Positions 46,884 through 56,749 of a stretch of DNA of 64,000 bases are shown in pieces. The position numbers and the translations under genes are program-made. Positions within the stretch are counted from its first letter, which is position 1, and each line of letters starts with the position of its first letter. The notes beneath the pieces are model-generated. The model saw nothing but the letters and a program-made list of their open reading frames with translations. It made no database searches and had not been told where the DNA came from. The stretch is from Thinopyrum elongatum (taxonomy: Eukaryota > Streptophyta > Magnoliopsida > Poales > Poaceae). The stretch spans positions 519,617,229 to 519,681,228 of the forward strand of contig CM022302.1 of NCBI GenBank assembly GCA_011799875.1. The letters run 5' to 3'.

Positions 46884-47247
46884 CACCAAGATCTTCCTCA
46901 AGGTTCATCCACTTCTCCTTTTCTCCCAGATCTGCACACATGTGTTTAGAAAAACCCATAAATCAAGGAGTAAAAACTGGGAAAGAAGATGAGACCTTGC
47001 TGCTCCTTGCCTCATGGCCATCCCTCTCATCCTCCCCTGCTCCATGCCCATCATAAATACCACTTCACCAAGATCTTCCTCAAGGTTCATCCCCTTCTAC
47101 TTTTCTCCCAGATCTGCACACATGTGTTTAGAAAAACCCATAAATCAAGGAGTAAAAACTGGGAAAGAAGATGAAACCTTGCTGCGCCTTGCCTCATGGC
47201 CATCCCTCTCATCCTCCCCTGCTCCATGCCCACCATAAATACCACGC
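46884..47247. repeat. 182-bp tandem duplication
   Basis: Units 46884-47065 and 47066-47247 share TTCACCAAGATCTTCCTCAA, a CCCATAAATCAAGGAGTAAA block and TGGCCATCCCTCTCATCCTC, with few differences. The (GA)n tract lies just before the first unit. Confidence 0.95.
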
Positions 47248-47640
47248 CGCCCCTGCTCTCCAATGGCAACGACTTGCACGCGATCCAGAAGCACAGCGCG
47301 CGGCGGCAGCGAATCGAGAAACATGTAGAGAGATGGATGGCGGTGCAGCTCCATGGAAGGATTTGGCGGCCACGCACTGGTAGAGGAGGAAGGATCGAAG
47401 TGGAGGAGGAGGTGCACATGGCGGCGCTGGAGAGAAGGGAGAGGCGAATGGGAAGTGGAGGGGGGCGCGGGGCTCGAGGAGAAAAGGGATTGGTGCTTAG
47501 GGTTTTCACCGCACGCCTCGCACGTCGCTTGCAGTCCATCCCTTTTTCACCGAAGACACACATGAGGCGCACTGCAAAACTGGGCCCACGAGCGAAGGAG
47601 GCCCACCCGTCATCTACTGGAGTAGGAAAGCACAACGTGC
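47200..47640 (-). other. Possible 5' exon of an uncertain minus-strand gene
   Basis: On the minus strand the GC-rich stretch has an AACCCTAAGC element near 47500, as in many plant 5' leaders, then ATGGAGCTGC near 47355 opening MELHRHPSLYMFLDSLPPRA. No domain is recognised, and the frame runs into the tandem duplication before a stop. It could be the start of a gene extending to 40240, or a captured gene fragment. Confidence 0.25.
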
Positions 47641-48034
47641 AGCTGAACGAACGAACAGATTTTCAACAGCACTGTAAAATCGTACGACCGCTGGAGATCG
47701 TGTGAACGAAAATCACTTCGCGACGGAGAGGCCCTAGAATGGCGGGTACTCTAGGAGGGTTTATATGTTCGATATACCCTGCATTGAAGCAACGAACAAA
47801 AAGGCCGTGAGGGCTGAGGCAAAATCAATGTAGTCATTGTGGCACACTAGGGAGAGAAGGCCTCGTTGCAAAGCAAGTTGGGCTTCTTCCTGGGTGCGTG
47901 TGTGTGTGTAGAGTTTCATGTGTGTGTGTGTTCTTGTGTTCTTCAGAGAAGAAGAAGAGAGAAACCACAAGAGAGTTTTGTGAGGCAACTTGAGGTAGAA
48001 GAAGAAGCGGTGCTGCGAGGAGGCGGTGCCAACA
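47641..48034. other. Right end of the 9 kb insertion
   Basis: Holds (GT)n runs near 47897-47930 and a purine-rich AGAAGAAGAAGAG stretch near 47945-47960. It ends GCGGTGCCAACA. No gene seen. Confidence 0.4.
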
Positions 48035-49303
48035 GCCTCTGCATCTGGACTATGCATGTAGCCATTTTATTAATTATTCACAAAGACCTTATAAAGTAGT
48101 ACATCAGGTAGTCTGAAGCCACCATCTTAGCAACATCTGTCGCTACTCCTATCCACCTGATGAAGGGGTGCCGATAGTCCGAGCCTAATACCAAGCAGAC
48201 ATCGCACAAAAGCCTAACATCTAAAGCCAGAGGCCCCAACCAAGCCATATACCTGGTTTTGGGCACAAACTGGTCTGACGCACTCTCATGTGTCGTCGCC
48301 GCCCTCTTCCAGCAATCCATCTTCAGAGCAGAACCCAACGCACCGACCTTGCCAGGCCTTTCTGCCATCGACGCCACCATGATGCCGGACGACATCCTCC
48401 TCCTACGCAAGTCCATCTCGGCGCATCGGGCGCGGAATCTCCACAGCGCCACGCCGCCGAGATCTGCCCCCATCAATGCGAGTGATGAAGCACCGCTCCA
48501 CCAAAGAAGCCATCCTCTGGTCCCTCGAGCCTGTGTACACCTCCAAGAATGACGCCCCCAAGAGGGAGACGACACAACTGCGCCGCCGTCATCCGATCTA
48601 CTGATCTGGGATTTCCCCCGGAGGTAGCAGATAGTGGCCTTGAACTTCTCCTTGACGATGCCTTCAAGAAGGGTGCGCCGCAAAAGAGCGCCGCCATCGC
48701 CGGCCTTGGCAGCAAGCCGAAGGCAGGTTTTCACCCGGATCTGTTTGAATAGCCTCCATCAAGCATCTCGTGCACGGATCGCCGCCATCACTGTCGGGGG
48801 CCGGACGAAGGGTCCAGGCCGCCGCTGCCTGACCGACCACGGCACCACCACGGTGCCTAAGCCGGCGCCCGCCGGCTTAGGCCCACCATGCCCGCCTATA
48901 GACGTCCACCAGGATCGCCGGCCCGCCCAAGCCCATCTGGGTAAGGCGAGACCCGGGATCTCGTGGGCCACCACAGGGGCTCCTCTGCCGCGGGAAGGTT
49001 GCGCCTCCGATGTCGCCGCACCACGCACGCCGCCGGGAACCCGTCGCCCCATGCCGCCGGTTGACCGCCGAGCCATGCGTCGCCGCCGCCAGGAGATGTC
49101 GCCACCACCGCGCAAGGGGGAAGGCCCTGCTGCCGCCGTCATAGGCCAGGGCTTCGCCGGCGTGGCCTCAGGTGGCGGCAGGAGGGAGGAGACGAGGGAG
49201 GAGACCTAGGGCCGGCGGCGTCGGATCGCCCCCCGTGTCGCCTAGGGTTGGCGGCGCGGGGGAGGGGCGCGGTTGCGGAAGCGTCGGGCGGCAGCTAGGG
49301 TTG
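48035..49303 (-). mobile_element. LINE-like non-autonomous retroposon, main body
   Basis: Read on the minus strand, the 5' end is CAACCCTAGCTGCCGCC at 49303, next to GATTATAAACA (49304-49314). The 3' end with its poly(A) is at 38969-39004 next to the first GATTATAAACA (38958-38968). The 11-bp exact duplication and poly(A) tail indicate target-primed retrotransposition. The body is GC-rich and contains long but overlapping frames on both strands (for example 48078-48734 minus) with no reverse transcriptase motif, so they are not called genes. I recall similar sequence as a high-copy Triticeae repeat. Confidence 0.7.
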
Positions 49304-49350
49304 GATTATAAACATATAAGAATGAGCTGTCCATCGACAATGTTATTGTC
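49304..49350 (+). pseudogene. MATH-BTB gene copy 1, 3' piece
   Basis: After the second GATTATAAACA the reading DYKHIRMSCPSTM aligns with DFEHLTTSCPSIM of copy 2 (near 50393-50430). So it is the displaced C-terminal end of copy 1. It then passes without a stop into the start of copy 2. Confidence 0.75.
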
Positions 49351-50471
49351 CATCAGCAAGAAGCGGTTAAGGTCCGATAAGATTCCGTGCAGCAGGTCGC
49401 CATTGTTGACCACTGGCAAGCGGTCAGGTGCCATCATGGTTGCCCGCACTGAGAGTGGCCACCACATTCTCACGATCGATGGCTACTCCAGCACCATCGA
49501 TTGCCATCTCACCGGAGACTACACCAGGTCCCACCACTTCATAGCCGGCGGCCACCGTTGGTGCATCGACTACTTTCCAAACGGCATGGGCCCAGCCTAC
49601 ACAGAGTATATATCCCTCGGTTTAGTCCTATGAAGATGTCGAGACTCCGGTGAAAGCGAAGATGGCCAGCTACCTCGCCGACGAGGCGGGGGAGGAGGCG
49701 GAGCAAGCTGAGTCGCTGTCGTGGCAGTAAGTGAGATATTATACCCGGGGAAGCAGGACGACCTACGGGGCGTTCATCAAAAGGATGGACCTGGAGAGAT
49801 CCGAGCATCTGAAGGACGACTCATTCACCATCCGATGCAATATCGCCGTCATCAAAGAACCCTATGTCAAGGACACCACGCCTTTTGTTTATGTGCCCCC
49901 GAGCTGTATTATCCGGCACCTGGGCGAGCTCCTCGAGTCCGAGAATGGCTCTGACGTAGTGTTCGAGGTCGGTGGTGAGACCATCCCTGCACACCGGTGC
50001 TTGCTCGCGGCCCGCTCGCCGGTCTTCGCAACCGAGCTCCTCGGACCAATGAAGGAGGGCAATGCCGTCACTAGCGGTGTCGTGCACGTAGGAGACATAG
50101 AGGCGGAGGCGTTCAAGGCGTTGCTCTATTTCACGTACACCGATTCCTTGCCGGAGATGATCAAGGAAGATGAAAGCGTGACGTGCCAGCATCTTCTCGT
50201 CGTGGCGGACAGGTACGACATGGAGCGGCTCAAGCTGATCTGCGAGGAGAAGCTGTGTGAGTACATCGACGTCAGTACGGTGCCGACCATCCTGGCACTG
50301 GCCGAGCAGCACCGCTGTAAGGGGCTGATGAAGAGTTGCTTCGATTTTCTTGTCACTTCGGCGAATCTGAGTGCCGTCATCGACACGGACGATTTCGAAC
50401 ATCTTACAACGAGTTGTCCTTCTATTATGCGTGAGCTCATGGCCTATATCCTTGCTGCATCAGCCGAGTGA
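49351..50471 (+). pseudogene. MATH-BTB gene copy 2
   Basis: The MATH part (ARTESGHHILTIDGYSS, GGHRWCIDYFPNG) is followed by a complete BTB part (NGSDVVFEVGGETIPAHRCL, ADRYDMERLKLICEEKL) and a C-terminal helical tail ending LAASAE at TGA 50469-50471. Lesions against copy 1: a small deletion near 49630 creates a TGA and shifts the frame, and TAA at 49727-49729 stands where copy 1 has a Lys codon. There is no clean start: the 5' end joins the 3' end of copy 1. From the Met in KRMDLERSEHLKDD the BTB half is open, so a truncated protein is conceivable. Confidence 0.88.
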
Positions 50472-51535
50472 TGAACCAATCAGTCAGGTGATGCCATAAC
50501 CGCAGTAGTGGGACTAGTCACTCCATAGAAACAAGTGTTACAAATATTATCTCATCGACTCCATAGAAATCAGTCACTCCATAACCGCAGTTAATGTGAG
50601 ATTTTTCTTCTTCTTAAAGTTGGTTTCTATAATGGATACGTTAACTAGCCGCATATACACATCTTTTCTAGCATCATTGTGTGGTGCGCGTGTCGCAGAT
50701 GACAAAAGCCAGGCGTTTGAGTTCACAAATAAGTTTTCTTTAAAATGGAAAAGGTTCACGGATGAGTATGGTGCATATAAATTTCGAAAAAAGTATTTGG
50801 CGAACAACCGTTTTCTGGGACAGTTCCGAACGCATCAGGTACCTTGGATCACGATCGTGCAGTCGTCCTTAGACATGTTGTTGTCCCTCCACTTTTGTCG
50901 ATGTCCAGCCCGTGGTCCACCATCCACAGCGTGCCGGTTTTTGTGTGTGCGCAGAAACTATGCATGCATGCATCCTGTGTGGTCCCTACTCAGTTTTTCT
51001 CAGGCAACATGATTCCAAGTTAGTCTTCTACGTGGTAAGCGTGTCGCGAACCAATCTATGGTTGAATGAATTTTTTTTTAATAAAGACACCCGAAAGGCA
51101 TCTTAGATCTGATTAATATCGAGAAAAACAAAGACTAGTACAATGGGTAGACAACTAGTAAAAAATAAAATTACATTAAAAAGCATACTAGTCTTCTTCT
51201 TCCTCTGATTGTACGCCGCCCGCCGGAGATTGAAGATTGCACTGAACCAACAGCAACGAAAAGCGACACCTGCAAACGCCCTCACCATACAAGGCTTTGA
51301 AGACCGCAGTAGCCACTCGCCCCTTGAGACGAGATCTAAAATTCTTTGAAGCAGCATCGGCTGGAGCATCACCCCAAGCAGAACAGGCTTGCAATTCATC
51401 ACCACCAGTTCAGAGGGTTGGAGAAACCGGGTTAAGCCACAGAACAACACAGGAAAAGATGTCGAAGTCGCCACACCAAACGCCAGCCAAGAGCTCTCCT
51501 TGAAAGACACACGAACTGCCAAGATCTGAAGGAAA
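50472..51535. other. 3' flank of MATH-BTB copy 2 and spacer
   Basis: Short repeats of CACTCCATA and CCATAACCGCAGT (50500-50595). 51100-51520 is a GC-richer stretch that may be a truncated retroposon. No gene recognised. Confidence 0.4.
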
Positions 51536-51822
51536 CCAACAGATCTGGGGACTGTGGTATCCCCAGCCCACCAGGGTTCAAGTCCTGGTGCTCGCATTTA
51601 TTTCTGAATTTATTTCAGAATTTCTGGCGATGCGCATTCAGTGGAAGGAGACGTTCCCGTCGACGACGAGGTGCCTACGGTGACTTCGTAAATTTCAAGA
51701 TGATATGCCGGCTCAGTTTTTCGGAGGTGCTCATAGGGGTATGGTATGCGTGTGTGCGTTCATATGGGTGAGTGTATGCGCGTGTATATGAGCGCTTGCG
51801 TCTGTACTGTATTCAAAAAAAA
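51536..51822 (+). mobile_element. tRNA-related SINE-like element, 5' truncated
   Basis: Carries GGTTCAAGTCC (B box) and the same body as the minus-strand copy at 28163-28481, for example TTTCAAGATGATATGCCGG and GAGCGCTTGCGTCTGT, ending in an A run at 51816-51822. The A-box end is degraded. No clear target duplication. Confidence 0.75.
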
Positions 51823-51868
51823 GTGGTAAGAGTGCCCGATAACCAACTAATCCGATCGTAATTTGTTA

Positions 51869-51948
51869 CTCCCTTCGTAAAGAAATATAAGAGTGTTTAA
51901 ATCACTACTCTAGGGATTGAATGTTTTTATATTTATTTACAGAGGGAG
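51869..51948. mobile_element. Stowaway-like MITE, 80 bp
   Basis: CTCCCTTCGTAAAGAAATAT at the left and ATATTTATTTACAGAGGGAG at the right are inverted repeats with a few mismatches. TA precedes the left end; the right-hand TA is changed to CA. Confidence 0.8.
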
Positions 51949-52180
51949 CATACATCAATTTTTTTTTAGGGGTGAGTATACATCAAATGGTAAAAACTAC
52001 TCTATTTTAAGTGCAAAAACTACTCTATATAAGTGTTTAAAAAGGTTTTTTTCTCAGTGCAAAAACTACTCTATTTTTTCTAGTGTTGTTGCACTTGACA
52101 GGTATTTTTATAAGGGAGTTCTTTGTATCTTTTTTTCTTGGGTGCTTTGTGTAATTTTCACTAGGATAGGTCTGTTCAGT

Positions 52181-52325
52181 GGCGGATCCAGGACCCAGGC
52201 GGGAGGGGGCGGGGCTGGGCCCAGGGCGTGAAGATGAATTACGTCGTTCATTGTAGCATATTGCGCACTGTAGCGACATTGTAGCTGGCCCTGGGCTTGG
52301 CCCAATACTGGGTTCGCCCCTAGGT
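52181..52325. mobile_element. Possible hAT MITE
   Basis: The left end CAGTGGCGGATCCAGGA is typical of a hAT MITE; the right end GGTTCGCCCCTAG is a poor match in reverse. The flanks AGGTCTGT and AGGTGTGC agree at 6 of 8 positions. A weak call. Confidence 0.4.
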
Positions 52326-53033
52326 GTGCTGAAATATGGGGTGGGCTTTAGGCCCATCCAATAATTTCAGAAAAGCTCGAAGGTCCCATGTAGGTGTCAT
52401 GATAAGGGATGTGGTGGGAAGTTTAGTATCACTTCTTTAGTGGAAGAAGAGTTTGACCTCCTTATAAGGAATTCTCTTCCACATGCTATTGGAGCTTGAG
52501 AAGAGAAGTGGTTCCCGCATGCTCCTTCTCTGCAGCCCGCCTCACCACGCCTCGCGCGCGCGTCGTATTTTCTGAATGAGCTGAGCCGAGCTCAGACCTA
52601 TGTCACTCGTGCGCTTGCGCTTTGCCGACTCGGATGTGGGTCCAGCCCACATCTTTCCATCCGGCCGTGCCTATATATTGGAGGCGTCGGTCAACCCTAG
52701 CCACCACAAAGAACAGATAACATCTGCTATGCCTCCATGCGCACTGCCCCATCGTCGTTCCAATCGCTGCTGCCGCCGCCGGTGATCCCATCCGGTGCAT
52801 GGCTATACGGGAGAGGGGCGATTAGGTTTTTGGGGAGCGTCTCCTACACGACTGCTCGCCTTCGTTCGTCTACGCCTACTATATCGTCTATGTCTGCACC
52901 AGTCGACCTACACCTAGAAGGTGTTGGAAAGATTTGGAACAGACAGACATATCCTTCTAAGACCCCAATGATCGAGAGATCTTTACAGCCAGACAAGGAC
53001 CCGTTCAGTCCTAAGGAATAGGGGCAGGAAATT
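52326..53033 (+). repeat. Probable LTR and leader of a truncated Copia element
   Basis: Contains TATATATTGG near 52672 followed by a GC-rich leader, and lies directly before a Copia RNase H remnant in the same orientation. Boundaries are not resolved. Confidence 0.35.
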
Positions 53034-53528
53034 TTGGGACCAGAGTCTCCTTACCCGAGTGGAGTTGGAGCACTCATGTACCTCGCAAATTGTACACGGT
53101 CGGACATTGCGTTCGCAGTCAATTTCCTTGCTAGGTACAGTTCTGAGCCTACCAAGAGACATTGTAAGGGCATGAAGGACATCTTCCGTTACCTGCAAGG
53201 GACCAAAGATCTTGACCTGTATTATAGAAGGAATCAAGTCTTATCTCTTATAGGCTATGCTGATGTTGGGTACCTGTCGGACCCACATACTTGTAAGTCA
53301 CAGACTGGATATGTTTTCCTTTTTGGTGGAACTACGTTTTCCTAGAAATCATCCAAGAAAAGTCTTGTATCGACTCTCATGAACCACTCACAAATCATGG
53401 CACTATTCGAGGCATCAAAAGAGTGTGTATCGCTTCGGTGGGTGATCGCCCACATTCAGCAGACGTGTCGGCTGAATACTATACAAACCCCTAACATTAT
53501 CTATGAAGATAAGCATAGATTAGTTTAG
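53034..53528 (+). pseudogene. Copia reverse transcriptase/RNase H remnant
   Basis: The frame begins near SPYPSGVGALMYLANCTRSD and holds the Copia RNase H landmarks YADVGYLSDP and SQTGYVFLFGG, then a stop (TAG near 53342) where Trp is usual before KSSK. The sequence continues with recognisable but degraded FEASKECVSLRWV. The upstream catalytic YVDD part is missing. It belongs to a family different from elements A-C. Confidence 0.75.
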
Positions 53529-53602
53529 GGAGCATAGATAAGATTAGATCATAGTTTAAAAAACTGGACCGGACCGGCGGTCTGACCGGAAAAAAAGGAA
53601 CC

Positions 53603-55374
53603 TGTTGGGAAACGTTGCATGGAAAACAAAAAATTTCTACGCACACGCAAGATCTATCCATGGAGATGCATAGCAACGAGAGGGGGAGAGTGTGTCTACG
53701 TACCCTCGTAGATCGTAAGCGGAGGCGTTTGACATCACGGTTGATGTAGTCGAACTTTCTTCGCGATCAAACCATTCGAGTACCGAACGTAGGGCACCTT
53801 CGCGTTCTACACACGTTCAGCTCGGTGACGTCCTCCACCTTCTTGATCCAGCAAGACGGCGAGGTAGTGGATGAGTTCCGGCAGCACAACGGTGTGCTGA
53901 CGGTGATGGTGAAGCTATCTCCGCAGGGCTTCGCCTAAGCACTACGAAAATATGAGCAGGGGTGTAAACGGTGGAGGGGGGCGCCGCACATGGCTAACAA
54001 TTGTCTGTTGTGTGCTAGGCGCCCCCCTCCCACATATATATAGGTGGGAGGGAGGGAGGAGCAGCCAAGGGGGGCGCCCAAGTAGGGGGAATCCTACTTG
54101 GGGTCTCTCCCAAGCCGCGCCCCCCTTCCTTATTTGGAGCGCGGGAGGAAGGAAGGAGGAGGTGGCGCGCCCCCTTTCCTTTCTCTCCTGAGGAGGGAAA
54201 GGCAGGAGGGGCCACCCCTCCCATTTCCTTCCCCTTAGGGCCGGCCAGCCATGGGAGGGGCGCACCAGCCCCCTAGTGGGCTGGTCTGTCCCCTCCTTTG
54301 GCCCATAAGGCACATATCTTCCCGGGGGTGCCCGGAACCCCTTTCGGTGACCCGATAACTTCCCGGTACGTCCCGAAACACTTCCGGTGTACAAATACCA
54401 TCGTCCTATATATCAATCTTTACCTCTCAACCATTTTGAGACTCCTCATCATGTCCGTGATCTCATCCGGGACTCCGAACAACATTCGGTCACCAAATTA
54501 TATAACTCATATAACACTATATCATCAACGAACGTTATGCGTGCGGACCCTACGGGTTCGAGAACTATGTAGACATGACCGAGACACCTCTCCGGTCAAT
54601 AACCAATAGCGGAACCTGGATGCCCATATTGGCTCCGACATATTCTTTGAATATCTTTATCAGTCGAACCGTTATGACAACATACGTAATTCCCTTTGTC
54701 CATCGGTATGTTACTTGCCCGAGATTCGATCGTCGGTATCTTCATACCAAGTTCAATCTCGTTACCGGCAAGTCTCTTTACTCATTCCGTAATACATCAC
54801 CTCGTAACTAACTCCTTAGTCATTTGCTTGCAAGCTTATGATGTGTATTACCGAGAGGGCCCACAGATACCTCTCCGATACTCGGAGTGACAAATCCCAA
54901 TCTCGATCTATGCCAACTCAACAAACACCTTCGGAGATACCTGTAGAGCATCTTTATGATCACCTAGTTATGTTGTTACGTTTGATAGCACACAAGGTAT
55001 TCCTCCGGTATCCGGGAGTTGCATAATCTCATAGTCGAAGGAATATGTATTTGACATGAAGAAAGCAATAGCAATAAACTGAATGATCATTATGCTAAGC
55101 TAACGGATGGGTCTTGTCCATCACATCATTCTCCTAATGATGTGATCCCATTTTCAAATGACAACACATGTCTATGGTTAGGAAACCTTAACAATCTTTG
55201 ATCAACGAGCTAGTCTAGTAGGGGCTTACTAGGGACACGGTATTTGTTTATGTATCCACACATGTATTTAATTTTTCGGTCAATACAATTCTAGCATGAA
55301 TAATAAACTTTAGCATGATTTAGGAAATATAATAATAACCATTTTATTATTGCCTCTAGGGCATATTTCCATCA
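53603..55374 (-). repeat. 3' LTR of element B (1772 bp)
   Basis: Starts TGTTGGGAAACG and ends GCATATTTCCATCA. It is followed at 55375 by GTCTCCCACTTGCAC, whose reverse (GTGCAAGTGGGAGAC) is the polypurine tract that also stands before the 3' LTR of element C. Confidence 0.93.
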
Positions 55375-55401
55375 GTCTCCCACTTGCACTAGAGTCAATA
55401 A

Positions 55402-55520
55402 TCTAGTTCACATCGCCATGTGATTAACACCCATAGTTCACATCGCCATGTGACCAATACCCAAAGAGTTTACTAGAGTCAATAATCTAGTTCACATCGC
55501 CATGTGATTAACACCCAAAG
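55402..55520 (-). repeat. Triplicated TAGTTCACATCGCCATGTGA in element B
   Basis: The 20-mer starts at 55404, 55434 and 55488, each followed by a version of (T/C)AA(C/T)ACCCA. It seems to be local amplification in the region after RNase H. Confidence 0.85.
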
Positions 55521-56749
55521 AGTACTAAGGTGTGATCATGTTTTGCTTGTGAGAGAAGTTTAGTCAACGGGTCTGTCACATTCAGATCCGTATGTATTTT
55601 GCAAATTTCTATGTCTACAATACTCTGTATGGAGCTACTCTAGCTAATTGCTCCCACTTTCAATACGTATCCAGATTGAGACTCAGAGTCATCCGTATCA
55701 GTGTCAAAGCTTGCATCGACGTAACCCTTTACGCCGAACTCTTTATCACCTCCATCACCGAGAAACATTTCCTTAGTCCTCTTTAAGGCACCTAAGGATA
55801 ATTTTGACCGATGTCCTGTGATCTACTCCTGGATCACTATTGTACCCCCTGGCCAGACTCATGGCAAGGCACACAACACGTTTGGTACACAGCATGGCAT
55901 AATTTATACAACCTATGGCTGAGGCATAGGGAATGACTTTCATTCTCTCTCTCTTCTGTCATGGTCATGTTTTGAGTCTTACTCAACTTCACACCTTACA
56001 ATACAGGCAATAACTCCTTCTTTTAATGATCCATTTTGAACTCCTTCAAAATCTTGTCAAGGTATGTACTCATTGAAAATCTTATCAAGCGTCTTGATCT
56101 ATCTCTATAGATCTTGATGCCCAATACGTAAGCAGCTTCACCGAGGTCTTTCATTGAAATTATTATTCAAGTATCCTTTTATGCTATCCAAAAATTCCAT
56201 ATCATTTCCAATCAACAATATGTCATCCACATATAATATTAGAAATGCTACAGAGCTCCCACTCACTTTCTTGTAAATACAGACTTCACCGTAAGTCTGT
56301 ATAAAACCATATGCTTTGATCACCTCATCAAAGCGTATATTCCAACTTCGAGATGCTTGCACCAGTCCATAGATGGATCGCTGGAGCTTGCACACTTTGT
56401 TAGCACCTTTAGGATCGACAAAACCTTCTGGTTGCATCATATACAATTCTTCTTTAAGATATCCATTAAGGAATGCAGTTTTGACATCCATTTGCCAGAT
56501 TTCATAATCATAAAATGCGACAATTGCTAACATGATTCGGACGGACTTAAGCATCGCTACGGGTGAGAAAGTCTCATCGTAGTCAACCCCTTGAACTTGT
56601 CGAAAACCTTTTGCGACAAGTCGTGCTTTGTAGACAGTAACATTACCATCAACGTCAGTCTTCTTCTTGAAGATCCATTTATTCTCTATGGCTTGCCGAT
56701 CATCGGGTAAGTCCACCAAAGTCTATACATTGTTTTCATACATGTATCC
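55521..56749 (-). pseudogene. pol remnant of element B (RNase H and reverse transcriptase)
   Basis: The clean part is 56138-56719 in the minus strand: VYKARLVAKGFRQVQGVDYD, FLNGYLKEELYMMQPEGF and YVDDILLIGND of the reverse transcriptase. Further toward 55521 the reading is broken by frame changes and is recognisable only in patches. The N-terminal side is cut by element C. Confidence 0.85.

Larger units (their letters stand above)
39005..48034. mobile_element. 9.0 kb insertion inside the retroposon, nature unclear
   Basis: GCCTC flanks the interval at 39000-39004 and 48035-48039. The ends are TGTTAGC and GCCAACA, an imperfect inverted pair in TG...CA form. This fits an LTR-type insertion with a 5-bp duplication. 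However, no matching pair of long direct repeats and no gag or pol were recognised. The inside holds tandem repeats, a Stowaway MITE and gene-like minus-strand frames. It could be a heavily modified LTR element, a carrier of captured gene pieces, or several nested insertions. Confidence 0.45.
53603..56749 (-). mobile_element. Copia LTR retrotransposon, 3' part (element B), interrupted by element C
   Basis: Minus orientation: 3' LTR (53603-55374), polypurine tract region, a degraded RNase H region and reverse transcriptase up to 56749, where element C begins. The rest of B should lie beyond C, outside the window. Left flank GAACC is one half of its expected target duplication. Confidence 0.9.

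Noticed and set aside
46724..47056. 110-codon frame with long Arg-Glu repeat
   Set aside because: Created by the (GA)n microsatellite.
48078..48734. 218-codon minus-strand frame and overlapping plus-strand frames at 48634-49209
   Set aside because: They lie in a GC-rich retroposon body bounded by an 11-bp target duplication. No domain is recognised and both strands are open in the same stretch, as expected from composition.
53540..53602. GGACCGGACCGGCGGTCTGACCGG-like stretch (shortened) as a regulatory palindrome
   Set aside because: Short CCGG-rich repeats of this type are common transposon-end debris; no partner end or target duplication was seen.
55402..55520. Regular direct repeats as a CRISPR-like array
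   Set aside because: Only three units with unequal spacing, inside a Copia element of a plant genome.
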